Positions 42,481 through 51,674 of a stretch of 64,000 nt of DNA are shown one piece after another. The DNA lies in NCBI RefSeq assembly GCF_962719845.1, contig NZ_CAUIYF010000008.1, positions 17,836-81,835 on the forward strand. The letters run 5' to 3'. The DNA comes from Neisseria uirgultaei. Its GTDB lineage: Bacteria; Pseudomonadota; Gammaproteobacteria; Burkholderiales; Neisseriaceae. Numbering within the stretch: position 1 is the first letter of the stretch; each line of letters starts with the position of its first letter. The notes beneath the pieces were generated by a model, which was given only the letters and a program-made list of their open reading frames with translations, ran no database searches and had not been told where the DNA came from. The position numbers and the translations under genes were made by a program.

Positions 42481-43140
42481 ATGGATTTGAAATTAGTGTT
42501 TGAATCAGGCGATGTCGTCCTGATCGGTGTGTTTGTGTTGATGTTGCTGATGAGTATCGTAACATGGTGTCTGATTGTCTTACGCAGCATTAAGCTGTAT
42601 CAGGCTCGCAAAGGCAATACGGTTGTTAAGCAGCATATGAGCAATACTTTGTCTTTGAACGATGCGCTTGAAAAAGTGCGTGCCGTTGACGCTCCCCTGT
42701 CCAAACTGGTGCAAGAGGCATTGCAGTCGTACCGCAACTACCGTCAAAATGAAGCTTCCAAATTGGCTCAGGCACTGCCGTTGAATGAGTATTTGGTCAT
42801 TCAAATCCGCAACAGTATGGCTCAGATTATGCGTCGCTTTGATTATGGTATGACCGCGCTTGCCTCCATCGGTGCGACCGCACCGTTTATCGGCCTGTTT
42901 GGTACGGTTTGGGGGATTTACCATGCCCTGATCAATATAGGACAAAGCGGACAGATGAGTATTGCGGCGGTTGCCGGTCCGATCGGCGAGGCATTGGTTT
43001 CTACTGCGGCGGGTCTGTTCGTGGCGATTCCTGCCGTGTTGGCGTACAACTTCCTCAACCGCGGTGCGAAGACGCTGACTCAGGATTTGGATGCGATGGC
43101 GCATGATTTGCATGTCCGCCTGTTGAACCAAAAGGATTAA
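42481..43140 (+). CDS. exbB: ExbB, TonB-complex proton channel subunit
   Basis: This inner-membrane protein of 219 residues forms the pentameric MotA-like channel with ExbD. The conserved IGATAPFIGLFGTVWGIYHAL and GPIGEALVSTAAGLFVAIPAVLAYN are present. It starts 67 bases after tonB and ends four bases before the exbD start. Normal length, intact. Confidence 0.95.
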   Translation: MDLKLVFESGDVVLIGVFVLMLLMSIVTWCLIVLRSIKLYQARKGNTVVKQHMSNTLSLNDALEKVRAVDAPLSKLVQEALQSYRNYRQNEASKLAQALPLNEYLVIQIRNSMAQIMRRFDYGMTALASIGATAPFIGLFGTVWGIYHALINIGQSGQMSIAAVAGPIGEALVSTAAGLFVAIPAVLAYNFLNRGAKTLTQDLDAMAHDLHVRLLNQKD

Positions 43141-43144
43141 TGAA

Positions 43145-43579
43145 ATGGCATTCGGTTCGATGAATTCCGGCGATGACTCGCCGATGTCCGATATCAACGT
43201 TACGCCGTTGGTGGACGTGATGCTGGTTTTGCTGATTGTATTTATGATTACCATGCCGGTACTGACGCATTCCATTCCTTTGGAATTGCCGACCGCGTCC
43301 GAGCAGGCAAACAAGCAGGACAAACAGCCTAAAGATCCCTTGCGCCTGACGATTGATGCAAACGGTGGTTATTATGTCGGCGGAGATTCTGCAAGCAAAG
43401 TGGAAATCGGGGAAGTGGAAAGCCGTCTGAAAGCCGCCAAGGAGCAGAATGAAAACGTGATTGTGGCCATTGCGGCAGACAAGGCGGTAGAATACGATTA
43501 TGTAAACAAAGCGTTGGAGGCCGCCCGTCAGGCAGGGATTACCAAAATCGGTTTTGTAACCGAAACCAAGGCGCAATAA
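43145..43579 (+). CDS. exbD: ExbD, TonB-complex subunit
   Basis: ExbD (144 residues) has one N-terminal membrane helix carrying the proton-binding Asp in INVTPLVDVMLVLLIVFMI and a periplasmic C-terminal domain. It follows exbB by four bases, so the two are co-translated. A DUS terminator ends the tonB-exbB-exbD operon. Confidence 0.95.
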   Translation: MAFGSMNSGDDSPMSDINVTPLVDVMLVLLIVFMITMPVLTHSIPLELPTASEQANKQDKQPKDPLRLTIDANGGYYVGGDSASKVEIGEVESRLKAAKEQNENVIVAIAADKAVEYDYVNKALEAARQAGITKIGFVTETKAQ

Positions 43580-43595
43580 GGTTCGACGTTTGAAC

Positions 43596-43631
43596 GAATG
43601 CCGTCTGAAAGTCTTTCAGACGGCATTTTTG
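43596..43631. terminator. Bidirectional DUS-pair terminator after exbD
   Basis: GAATGCCGTCTGAAA and TTTCAGACGGCATTTTT enclose GTC, between convergent exbD and the phosphatase-like gene. Confidence 0.8.
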
Positions 43632-43643
43632 TATCGGTCGGTT

Positions 43644-44078
43644 TTATGGTTTGACCGCTGCGTCTTCCAAACGGGTTCTGAAGTTTTCCAAATTTACGCC
43701 TGCCGCTTGGGCGCGGCGGATGATTTCGTCAACCGGCATACCTTCTGCCGCCCGGCGGAAGCCCCACAGCAGGGAGCAGCGCGTACCGGTCCGGCAATAG
43801 GCAAGGACGGGAGATTCGGCTTGTCCGATGAGTTGGCGGAAGGTTTCGACATCGTGTTTTTGGATGTCGCGGGCGGTAACGGGTTGGTGATGGAATCCGG
43901 TAACGCCTGCTTGTTCCAACCACTGTTTGATTTGGGCGAAGTCGGGCTGCGATTCTTCTTCGCGGTCGGGGCGGTTGCAGATGACGGTTTTGATGCCCAG
44001 TTGCGCGATTTGTTCCGCATCGGCTTTAGTCAGTTGTGGGGAGATGTAGAGATGTTCGTCAAGTTTTAGAATCGCCAT
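43644..44078 (-). CDS. Phosphatase-like / TIGR01244-family protein
   Basis: This is a cytoplasmic protein of 144 residues with a tyrosine-phosphatase-like fold. The loop VLAYCRTGTRCSLLWGF contains CX5R (CRTGTR) and TVICNRPDREEESQPDF is conserved. Members are called sulfur transferase or beta-lactamase-hydrolase-like phosphatase. In some bacteria such a domain acts in sulfide oxidation, but no such genes are here. I chose ATG 44078 because AAGGAA is six bases ahead. Confidence 0.75.
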   Translation of the reverse strand: MAILKLDEHLYISPQLTKADAEQIAQLGIKTVICNRPDREEESQPDFAQIKQWLEQAGVTGFHHQPVTARDIQKHDVETFRQLIGQAESPVLAYCRTGTRCSLLWGFRRAAEGMPVDEIIRRAQAAGVNLENFRTRLEDAAVKP

Positions 44079-44102
44079 TTTATTTCCTTTGCTTTGCGGT
44101 TG

Positions 44103-44142
44103 TTTTTCAGACGGCATTTTGTGTGCAATGCCGTCTGAAAGT
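44103..44142. terminator. DUS-pair hairpin between the M61 gene and the phosphatase-like gene
   Basis: TTTCAGACGGCATT and AATGCCGTCTGAAA are separated by TTGTGTGC, directly after the minus-strand M61 stop. Confidence 0.65.
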
Positions 44143-45891
44143 TTAACCGAACAACCAGTTTTCCAACAGGTTCCGGTCTGTGATATGTAGGATGGCAGTA
44201 TCCGCCGTCGCTGCCTGAACCGTCAAGACGGTTTGACGCAATATGCCGACACGGAAGAAGTGGATATTGATTTTTGCCCCGACGGGGTATCGGGCCCATT
44301 GTGCGGCAAAGTCGGTGCAGGCATAACCGTCTAACGCAATGATTTTGTCTTGCGGACACAGTGCCGCAGATTCCGCGCTGCCGCCGTTGAAGACATAGGT
44401 CAGGACGATGTGGTCGGCGTTTTGTTTGAAGCGTGCGCCGAAATCGCCTGCCGGCGAAACGGGGCAGATGTGTTCCGCATATCCGCCGCCGTGTTGTCGG
44501 GGAAGAGGCAGGAAGGTCAGTCCCACGCCTGCGGTTGCCAGGCATTCGGCAAGCGGCAAATCTTCGGTGCTGTATAACGCTTTTTGGAAAAAATCTTCCA
44601 AATCCAAGCCGGTAATTTCCTGACAGCGGATTTGCCAGTGTTTTTCCGGAATGCCCGCGCGCGTATCCGCCCACTCCCGATAGAGTTTGTCCATTACCGT
44701 ATCGAGAGAATGTCTGCCGCCGCTTTTGTTCCGTATCAGCAAATCAAGGCACAATGCGGCAAGCGCGCCTTTCTGGTAGTAGCTGACGATGGCGTTCGGA
44801 CTGTTTTCATCCGGTTTGTAAAATTTGTTCCACGCGGTAAAACTCGATTCCGCCAAGGTCTGCCTCAAACGGCCGCGGGTTTGTTGTACGCGCGTAATGC
44901 CTTGTGCCAGCAGGTTTAAATAAGATTCGGGCGAGATGGTGCGGCTGCGTGCCAAAAACAAATCGTCGTAATAGGATGTAATGCCTTCGAATGCCCATAG
45001 TTGTTCGGTATAGTTTTCTTTGTCGAGGTCATAAGGGACGAACGCGGCAGGTTTGATGGATTTGACGTTCCACGCGTGAAAATATTCGTGGGAGAAAAGT
45101 CCGAGCAATGTGGTGTAGGCATCGTCGGCATCGGTCATACCGTACGGCGGAAGGCTGTGGCGGTCGGCGAGCAGGGCGGTGCTGTCGGCGTGTTCCAAAC
45201 CGCCGTAAATATGGTCGCCGACGTGGAGCAGGAACAAATATTTTTGAAACGGGGCAGGGGAAGAAAACACTGCCAGTTCTGTTTCGCAGATTTCTTTGAT
45301 GTCCGAAACCAGCCTGTCGCGGTCGAAATCGGGATATATGCCGCTTAAGGCAATCGTGTGCGGAATGCCTGCCGCCTCAAAATCTAAAAATTCAATCAAG
45401 CCCATCTCGACAGGTCGGTCAATCAATTCGGCATAAGATGCCGTCTGAAAGACAAGCCTCCCTGTTTCCGGCAGCGTTGTGGCAATACGCCATTCGGGTG
45501 GAATGCCCGTCAATTCCAAGCGGTGCGGCAGCGTTTCCGTTCCTTCGACTTTCAAAAACAGGCACGATCCGTCAAAAAAACCGCGTTCTGTCGTCAGGAA
45601 AGAACCTCGAACCGACAAATCGAATGCATATACGGTGTAGCGGATTTGCCACTCTCCGCGTACGGCGGCGGCATGCCAGCGGTTTTTTGCAATTTGTTCG
45701 AGCGGCATGGACGTGCCGTTGCAGGATGCATGGATAGAAGTGATGTGGCAGGAAAAATCCCGAATCAGATAGCTGCCCGGAACCCAGTTTGGCAGGCTTA
45801 TTTCTATAGGAAAATCATCATCTTGTGTGAATGTCAGTAGGATGTGCCATTCATGGTCTAGAGGGGAGGGGGTAATTTTATAATTAATCAT
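44143..45891 (-). CDS. M61-family metallopeptidase with C-terminal PDZ-like domain
   Basis: This protein of 582 residues is related to glycyl aminopeptidase. The beta-rich N-terminal domain (PNWVPGSYLIRDFSCHI) precedes the zinc motif HEYFH (268-272) and the downstream Glu in LWAFEGITSYYDD. The C-terminal about 100 residues look PDZ-like (YVFNGGSAESAALCPQDKI). There is no obvious signal peptide, so it is probably cytoplasmic. It is divergent from ccoN. The substrate is unknown. Confidence 0.85.
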   Translation of the reverse strand: MINYKITPSPLDHEWHILLTFTQDDDFPIEISLPNWVPGSYLIRDFSCHITSIHASCNGTSMPLEQIAKNRWHAAAVRGEWQIRYTVYAFDLSVRGSFLTTERGFFDGSCLFLKVEGTETLPHRLELTGIPPEWRIATTLPETGRLVFQTASYAELIDRPVEMGLIEFLDFEAAGIPHTIALSGIYPDFDRDRLVSDIKEICETELAVFSSPAPFQKYLFLLHVGDHIYGGLEHADSTALLADRHSLPPYGMTDADDAYTTLLGLFSHEYFHAWNVKSIKPAAFVPYDLDKENYTEQLWAFEGITSYYDDLFLARSRTISPESYLNLLAQGITRVQQTRGRLRQTLAESSFTAWNKFYKPDENSPNAIVSYYQKGALAALCLDLLIRNKSGGRHSLDTVMDKLYREWADTRAGIPEKHWQIRCQEITGLDLEDFFQKALYSTEDLPLAECLATAGVGLTFLPLPRQHGGGYAEHICPVSPAGDFGARFKQNADHIVLTYVFNGGSAESAALCPQDKIIALDGYACTDFAAQWARYPVGAKINIHFFRVGILRQTVLTVQAATADTAILHITDRNLLENWLFG

Positions 45892-46218
45892 GGCTATTAA
45901 ATATATCGTTAAATATTATTGATAAAATGTCTTTAAAATGCAGCTTAATCTACATCAATAAAGTGTTATAAAAAAAGGGGCTTGAAAAACAAAGCAATGT
46001 CAAACGGGTTATAATTTATTTTAACAATATGATTTATATATAATAAAAAAACAAATTAAGAAATAGGCACTCCGGCGGTGGGAATGTAATTCCGCTTGGC
46101 GTAATAAGGCAGATATGTTAAATTTAGAAAAAATTACGCTTGCCCAAGTTGTACCTTAAGAGGTCGCAAAGGTGGGCAGGATAAAAAATTTTTATTCCCA
46201 TAATTCATGGAGACTCTC
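45892..46218. promoter_or_regulatory. ccoN upstream region with FNR-like site and promoter
   Basis: This AT-rich gap of 327 bases lies between divergent genes and contains no ORF I trust. TTAATCTACATCAA (45945-45958) differs from the FNR consensus TTGAT-N4-ATCAA at one base. TATAAT (46010-46015) could be the ccoN -10 element, with the FNR-like site then centred near -70. The site could alternatively act on the M61 gene. Confidence 0.35.
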
Positions 46219-47652
46219 ATGGACACACAAACTTACAACTACAAAGTGGTGCGCCAGTTCGCCATCATGACTGTAGTTTGGGGTATCGTGGGTATGTTGG
46301 TCGGCGTCATCGTAGCTGCCCAACTGTTTGCTCCCGCCCTTGATTTATCGGACATCGGTCCTTGGTTTCACTTCGGCCGCCTGCGTCCGCTGCATACCAA
46401 TGCGGTTATTTTCGCATTCGGCGGCTGCGGTCTGATCGGTACATCATACTACGTTGTCCAACGTACTTGTAATACCCGTCTTTTCGGCGGCTGGCTGCCG
46501 GCATTTACCTTTTGGGGCTGGCAGGCGGTAATCGTTGCTGCTGCCGTCAGCTTCCCTATGGGTTGGACCCAAGGTAAGGAATATGCTGAACTGGAATGGC
46601 CGATCGACATTCTGATTACTTTGGTTTGGGTTGCATACGCCATCGTATTCTTCGGTACGATTGCCAAACGCAAGGTGAAACACATTTACGTTGCCAACTG
46701 GTTCTACGGCGGTTTTATTTTGGCGGTCGCACTTTTGCACATCGTCAACAATATCAGCATCCCGGCAGGGTTGATGAAGTCATACCCTGTCTATTCCGGT
46801 GCGATTGATGCTATGGTTCAATGGTGGTACGGGCATAACGCCGTGGGCTTCTTCCTGACTGCCGGCTTCTTGGGTATGATGTACTATTTTGTCCCCAAAC
46901 AAGCAGGCCGCCCTGTTTACTCCTACCGCCTGTCCGTCGTTCACTTTTGGGCGTTGATTTTCACCTATATGTGGGCGGGTCCGCACCATCTTCACTACAC
47001 TGCGCTGCCTGACTGGACGCAATCTTTGGGTATGGTTCTGTCTTTGATTCTGTTCGCACCCTCTTGGGGCGGTATGATTAACGGCATCATGACCTTGTCC
47101 GGCGCGTGGGACAAACTGCGTACTGACCCGATTCTGAAATTCCTGATTGTATCCCTGTCCTTCTACGGTATGTCTACCTTTGAAGGCCCGATGATGTCGA
47201 TTAAAACGGTCAACGCATTGAGCCACTATACAGACTGGACCGTTGCACACGTTCACGCCGGTGCTTTGGGTTGGGTAGGCTTTGTAACCATCGGTTCCGT
47301 CTATTACATGATTCCCCGTCTGTTCGGCAAAGAACAGATGCACAGCACCAAACTGGTAGAGGCGCATTTTTGGATTGCGACCATCGGCGTGGTTCTGTAT
47401 ATCGCCGCGATGTGGATTGCCGGTGTGATGCAGGGTTTGATGTGGGGCTCTTTGAACGATGACGGTACGCTGACCTACTCGTTTGTCGAATCCGTAAAAC
47501 GCACCATGCCTTACTACATGATTCGTTTTGCAGGTGGTTTATTGTATCTGAGTGGTATGTGCATTATGGCGTACAACGTGTACCGCACAGCCATCGGTGG
47601 TAAAGCAGTCGATGCCGAAATCCCTGCGGTTTCCCAAACACAGCACCACTAA
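46219..47652 (+). CDS. ccoN: CcoN, cbb3-type cytochrome c oxidase subunit I
   Basis: CcoN (477 residues from this start) is the catalytic inner-membrane subunit holding haems b and b3 and CuB. Haem and copper histidines are seen in PLHTNAVIFAFGG, WWYGHNAVGFF, WAGPHHLHYTALPDW and WTVAHVHAGALGW. I chose ATG 46219 because the GGAG just inside an in-frame upstream ATG (46207) is better read as its ribosome site. It heads the ccoNOQP operon, the high-affinity oxidase. Confidence 0.96.
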   Translation: MDTQTYNYKVVRQFAIMTVVWGIVGMLVGVIVAAQLFAPALDLSDIGPWFHFGRLRPLHTNAVIFAFGGCGLIGTSYYVVQRTCNTRLFGGWLPAFTFWGWQAVIVAAAVSFPMGWTQGKEYAELEWPIDILITLVWVAYAIVFFGTIAKRKVKHIYVANWFYGGFILAVALLHIVNNISIPAGLMKSYPVYSGAIDAMVQWWYGHNAVGFFLTAGFLGMMYYFVPKQAGRPVYSYRLSVVHFWALIFTYMWAGPHHLHYTALPDWTQSLGMVLSLILFAPSWGGMINGIMTLSGAWDKLRTDPILKFLIVSLSFYGMSTFEGPMMSIKTVNALSHYTDWTVAHVHAGALGWVGFVTIGSVYYMIPRLFGKEQMHSTKLVEAHFWIATIGVVLYIAAMWIAGVMQGLMWGSLNDDGTLTYSFVESVKRTMPYYMIRFAGGLLYLSGMCIMAYNVYRTAIGGKAVDAEIPAVSQTQHH

Positions 47653-47678
47653 AATACTAAGAAAGATAGGCTACCAAA

Positions 47679-48290
47679 ATGAAATTACAACAATTGGCTG
47701 AAGAAAAAATCGGTGTTCTGATTGTGTTCACGCTGCTTGTAGTCAGTGTCGGTCTGTTGATTGAAGTTGTGCCCTTGGCCTTTACCAAGGCGGCAACACA
47801 GCCGGCTCCGGGCGTGAAGCCTTACAATGCCTTGCAGGTTGCCGGACGCGATATTTACATCCGTGAGGGCTGTTACAACTGCCACTCGCAAATGATTCGT
47901 CCGTTCCGTGCGGAAACCGAGCGTTACGGTCATTACTCTGTTGCCGGAGAGTCGGTTTACGACCATCCTTTCCAATGGGGTTCCAAACGTACCGGTCCTG
48001 ATTTGGCACGTGTAGGCGGCCGCTATTCCGACGAATGGCACCGTATCCACCTGCTGAATCCCCGTGATGTCGTGCCTGAGTCCAATATGCCGGCATTCCC
48101 ATGGCTTGCACGCAATAAGGTCGATGTCGATGCAACCGTTGCCAACATGAAGGCTTTGCGTAAAGTAGGTACTCCTTACAGTGATGAGGAAATTGCGAAA
48201 GCACCTGAGGCTTTGGCAAACAAATCCGAGCTGGATGCTGTAGTCGCCTATCTGCAAGGATTGGGTCTGGCTTTGAAAAACGTAAGGTAA
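47679..48290 (+). CDS. ccoO: CcoO, cbb3 oxidase mono-haem subunit II
   Basis: CcoO (203 residues) is a membrane-anchored c-type cytochrome. One N-terminal helix (IGVLIVFTLLVVSVGLLIEVV) is followed by the haem site REGCYNCHSQMIRPF and later the Met ligand region (VPESNMPAFPWL). It lies 26 bases after ccoN, and ccoQ starts four bases after its stop. Confidence 0.95.
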   Translation: MKLQQLAEEKIGVLIVFTLLVVSVGLLIEVVPLAFTKAATQPAPGVKPYNALQVAGRDIYIREGCYNCHSQMIRPFRAETERYGHYSVAGESVYDHPFQWGSKRTGPDLARVGGRYSDEWHRIHLLNPRDVVPESNMPAFPWLARNKVDVDATVANMKALRKVGTPYSDEEIAKAPEALANKSELDAVVAYLQGLGLALKNVR

Positions 48291-48294
48291 CATC

Positions 48295-48465
48295 ATGGAT
48301 ATTAACGGTATTCGCGCTCTTTTCACGGTATGGATCTTTATCTGTTTCCTGTTGGTACTCTATATCGTCTTCAACAGGCGGAATAAGAAAAATTACGATG
48401 ATGCCGCAAACAGCATTTTTGATGAAAACCAAGATGCGCAAGATAAGAAAAGCGAAAACCGTTAA
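48295..48465 (+). CDS. ccoQ: CcoQ, small cbb3 oxidase subunit
   Basis: This 56-residue protein begins MDINGIRALFTVWIFICF, with one transmembrane helix and a charged tail ending KKSENR. It sits between ccoO and ccoP, the standard CcoQ position, and has the typical size. It probably stabilises the complex. It is small enough to be missed by a length cut-off. Confidence 0.9.
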   Translation: MDINGIRALFTVWIFICFLLVLYIVFNRRNKKNYDDAANSIFDENQDAQDKKSENR

Positions 48466-48488
48466 TATTGTGATAACGGAGCAAAACA

Positions 48489-49820
48489 ATGAACACAACA
48501 TCCCAATTTACCAGTAACTTCTGGAATATATATATTGCAGTTATTGTCTTACTGAGCTTTATCGCTTTGGCTTGGCTGCTGTTGTCTCAAAATGTTGTCA
48601 AACGCCCGAAAAAAGGCGAAGAAGTACAAACTACAGGCCATGAGTGGGACGGTATTGCCGAATACGACAACCCGCTGCCGCGCTGGTGGTTTTGGCTGTA
48701 TGTTTTGACATGGCTGTTCGGTATCGGTTATCTGGTTATGTATCCGGGTGTCGGCGACTACAAAGGCCTGCTGAAATGGACCAGCCACAACCAATATGAA
48801 AAAGAGGTCAAAAAAGCCGATGAGCAATACGGTAAACTGTATGCCAAGTTTGCGGATATGCCGATTGAAAAAGTGGCAAAAGACCCACAGGCCAAGCAAA
48901 TCGCCCAAAACCTGTTCAATACCTACTGTATCCAGTGCCACGGCTCTGATGCCAAAGGTTCTAAAGGTTTTCCGAATCTGACCGACAGCGATTGGTTGTG
49001 GGGCGGTGATCCCGATAAAATCCACGAGACCATTGAAAAAGGCCGTGTTGCTACCATGCCTGCATGGGGTCCTGCTTTGGGTGAGGAAGGTGTAAAAGAC
49101 GTTGCGCATTATGTGATGTCCCTTTCAAAACCCAAAGGCCAGTATGATGAGGAACGTGCCGCACGCGGACAAGCCTTATTCAGCGGTCCGCCTGCCAACT
49201 GTTTCACTTGCCACGGCGATAAGGGACAAGGTATCCAAGGTTTGGGTCCGAACCTGACTGATGACGTGTGGTTGTGGGGCGGTACGCAAAAATCTATTAT
49301 TGAAACCATTACCAACGGCCGTAGCAGCCAAATGCCCGCGTGGGGACATTTCTTGGATAAAGACAAACTGCATATTATGACTGCTTATGTATGGGGTCTT
49401 TCCAATAAAGACGGTAAAGCTCCGGTGAAAAAAGCCGAGCCTGCACCGACTCCCGTACCGGCGGCAGAACCCGCAGCCTCTGCTCCTGCAGAAGCAGCAC
49501 AAGCCGCTTCTGAAGCCAAACCTGCCGCAGCAGAACCTAAAGTCGAGGAAAAAGCCGCACCTGCTGCCAAAGTGGACGGCAAACAGGTTTATGAAACCGT
49601 TTGTGCCGCCTGCCATGGCAATGCGATTCCAGGTATTCCCCATGTCGGCACCAAAGCCGATTGGGCCGACCGCATCAAAAAAGGTAAGGACACATTGCAC
49701 AAACACGCAATCGAAGGTTTCAATACGATGCCCGCAAAAGGCGGTCGCGGCGATTTGAGCGATGATGAGGTCAAAGCTGCGGTTGACTATATGGTCAACC
49801 AGTCAGGCGGCAAATTCTAA
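48489..49820 (+). CDS. ccoP: CcoP, tri-haem cbb3 oxidase subunit III
   Basis: CcoP (443 residues) has two N-terminal membrane segments and three c-type haem motifs: CIQCH (147-151), CFTCH (238-242) and CAACH (372-376). Most CcoP proteins have two. A linker rich in Ala, Pro and Glu (about 313-360) joins the third domain. In gonococci the third haem passes electrons to the AniA nitrite reductase, whereas meningococcal CcoP is cut short (established literature, from memory). This supports a non-meningococcal identity. It is followed by a strong terminator. Confidence 0.96.
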   Translation: MNTTSQFTSNFWNIYIAVIVLLSFIALAWLLLSQNVVKRPKKGEEVQTTGHEWDGIAEYDNPLPRWWFWLYVLTWLFGIGYLVMYPGVGDYKGLLKWTSHNQYEKEVKKADEQYGKLYAKFADMPIEKVAKDPQAKQIAQNLFNTYCIQCHGSDAKGSKGFPNLTDSDWLWGGDPDKIHETIEKGRVATMPAWGPALGEEGVKDVAHYVMSLSKPKGQYDEERAARGQALFSGPPANCFTCHGDKGQGIQGLGPNLTDDVWLWGGTQKSIIETITNGRSSQMPAWGHFLDKDKLHIMTAYVWGLSNKDGKAPVKKAEPAPTPVPAAEPAASAPAEAAQAASEAKPAAAEPKVEEKAAPAAKVDGKQVYETVCAACHGNAIPGIPHVGTKADWADRIKKGKDTLHKHAIEGFNTMPAKGGRGDLSDDEVKAAVDYMVNQSGGKF

Positions 49821-49850
49821 CCGTTGTTTTCCGACTTTGTCGGACGCAGG

Positions 49851-49885
49851 AATCCGGATTTATATCGAATCCGGATTTTTTATTT
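49851..49885 (+). terminator. Rho-independent terminator of ccoNOQP
   Basis: AATCCGGATT and AATCCGGATT form a self-complementary stem around TATATCG, then a T-rich run, 30 bases past the ccoP stop. Confidence 0.8.
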
Positions 49886-50164
49886 TGAACGGAAATCCTG
49901 TTTTTGATTTATGCCGTCTGAAAGTGGGGATTTTGATGCTTAAGCGGTCAGACCGACTGATATTTTTGTATGGTTTAAAGAATGGTGCAACTGGGTGTCG
50001 GACAGCATTGTTTGATGCTTTCAGACGGCATATAGGTTTGTTTCTTCAAAATTGAATCTTTTTTCATATGTTGTAAAAAATATTGATTTTAGTCATAAAG
50101 AATTAGTCTTTATTGTTTATAATCGCGCATCAACACAATAGCCCTAATTTCAAAAGGACGATTA
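49886..50164. other. Intergenic region with a distant DUS pair
   Basis: About 280 bases lie between the ccoP terminator and the PepSY gene. Two facing uptake sequences are about 110 bases apart (near 49912 and 50020), too far for a simple terminator. An AT-rich promoter region just before 50165 has TATAAT-like sequence near 50119. No gene is supported. Confidence 0.5.
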
Positions 50165-51574
50165 ATGGATACACAAATCAAGACTGAAGCCGGCAATCAG
50201 ACCAACCGGCGTTATCTGACCGTTTGGCGGTGGCATTTTTATGCCGGTCTGCTGGTTATGCCTTTTCTGACCCTGCTTGCCGTTACAGGTTTGGGTATGC
50301 TGCTGTTTGCCAATATTACCGGCAAGGAAGGCGAGCGGATTCATGTTGTGCCGCAGGCAACGGTACAACCTCTGTCTGTTCAGGCGGAAGCGGCACGCAG
50401 TGCCGTTAATCCGGAGACTTCGTCCGTCGTCCAATATATTGCACCGCGTGCCGATGATATGGTTGCCGTGTTCCGTGTCAACAATGAGGGCAAGGCAACG
50501 ATGGTTGCGGTCGATCCTTATACGGCAAAAGTGGTCAACACTATGCCGCGCAATCAGGGGTGGTATCACACGATGGATGAAATCCACAGCGATATGATGC
50601 TCGGTGCGGCAGGCGATTATCTTCTGGAAACGGCTGCATCGCTGACGATTATCATGATAATCAGCGGTTTGTACCTTTGGTGGGTGAAACGGCGCGGCAT
50701 CAAGGCGATGCTGCTGCCGCCAAAAGGCAGGGCGCGTTCTTGGTGGCGGAATCTGCACGGCGCGTTTGGAACTTGGGTATCGTTGATTTTGCTGTTGTTC
50801 TGTCTGTCCGGAATTGCTTGGGCAGGTATTTGGGGCGGCAAGTTCGTGCAGGCTTGGAGTCAGTTCCCAGCGGGCAAATGGGGTGTCGAACCGAACCCTG
50901 TTTCAGTCGTGCCGACCCACGGCGAGGTATTGAATGACGGCAAGGTTAAGGAAGTGCCGTGGATTTTGGAGCTTACGCCTATGCCTGTTTCAGGGACAAC
51001 TGTGGGTGAAAACGGCATTAACCCCAGCGAGCCGATGACATTGGAAACCGTCGACCGTTTTGCGCGGGAAATCGGTTTCAAAGGGCGTTATCAGTTGAAT
51101 TTGCCCAAAGGCGAGGACGGCGTATGGACTTTGTCGCAAGACTCTATGAGTTACGATATGATCAGCCCGTTTGCCGACCGTACGGTACATATCGACCAGT
51201 ACAGCGGCAAAATCCTTGCCGATATCCGTTTTGACGATTACAACCCGTTCGGCAAATTTATGGCGGCAAGCATTGCGCTGCATATGGGTACTCTGGGCTG
51301 GTGGAGCGTGTTGGCGAACGTCTTGTTCTGCCTTGCCGTCATTTTTATCGGTATCAGCGGCTGCGTGATGTGGTGGAAACGCCGTCCGTCCGGCGCGGCG
51401 GGCATTGTTCCTCCGGCGCAGAAAATCAAGCTGCCCGTCTGGTGGGCGATGGCTGTGCCGCTGCTGCTGATTGCACTGCTTTTCCCGACCGCGCTGGTTG
51501 CCATTGCCGTGATTTGGCTGTTGGATACCTTGCTGCTGTCGCGGATTCCTGTTTTGAGGAGATGGTTTAAATGA
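50165..51574 (+). CDS. PepSY-associated transmembrane protein (PiuB-like)
   Basis: This is an inner-membrane protein of 469 residues with about four membrane helices and periplasmic PepSY-like domains. It shows YLTVWRWHFYAGLLVMPFLTLL, EIHSDMMLG, RSWWRNLHGAFGTWVSLIL and SGLYLWWVKRR, with the repeated His motifs (RWHFYAG, LHGAFG) that mark the iron-regulated PepSY/PiuB group. A role in siderophore-iron reduction is known for relatives but only inferred here. DUS terminator follows. Confidence 0.8.
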   Translation: MDTQIKTEAGNQTNRRYLTVWRWHFYAGLLVMPFLTLLAVTGLGMLLFANITGKEGERIHVVPQATVQPLSVQAEAARSAVNPETSSVVQYIAPRADDMVAVFRVNNEGKATMVAVDPYTAKVVNTMPRNQGWYHTMDEIHSDMMLGAAGDYLLETAASLTIIMIISGLYLWWVKRRGIKAMLLPPKGRARSWWRNLHGAFGTWVSLILLLFCLSGIAWAGIWGGKFVQAWSQFPAGKWGVEPNPVSVVPTHGEVLNDGKVKEVPWILELTPMPVSGTTVGENGINPSEPMTLETVDRFAREIGFKGRYQLNLPKGEDGVWTLSQDSMSYDMISPFADRTVHIDQYSGKILADIRFDDYNPFGKFMAASIALHMGTLGWWSVLANVLFCLAVIFIGISGCVMWWKRRPSGAAGIVPPAQKIKLPVWWAMAVPLLLIALLFPTALVAIAVIWLLDTLLLSRIPVLRRWFK

Positions 51575-51577
51575 CCC

Positions 51578-51610
51578 GATGCCGTCTGAAGTGTTCAGAC
51601 GGCATTTTGT
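51578..51610. terminator. DUS-pair terminator after the PepSY gene
   Basis: GATGCCGTCTGAA and TTCAGACGGCATTTT enclose GTG, four bases past the stop. Confidence 0.75.
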
Positions 51611-51674
51611 TTGAAGGCGGGTGGGGGAAAGGCTATATAATCCCGAATACTTTTCCGCAACTTTTGTCGAAATC

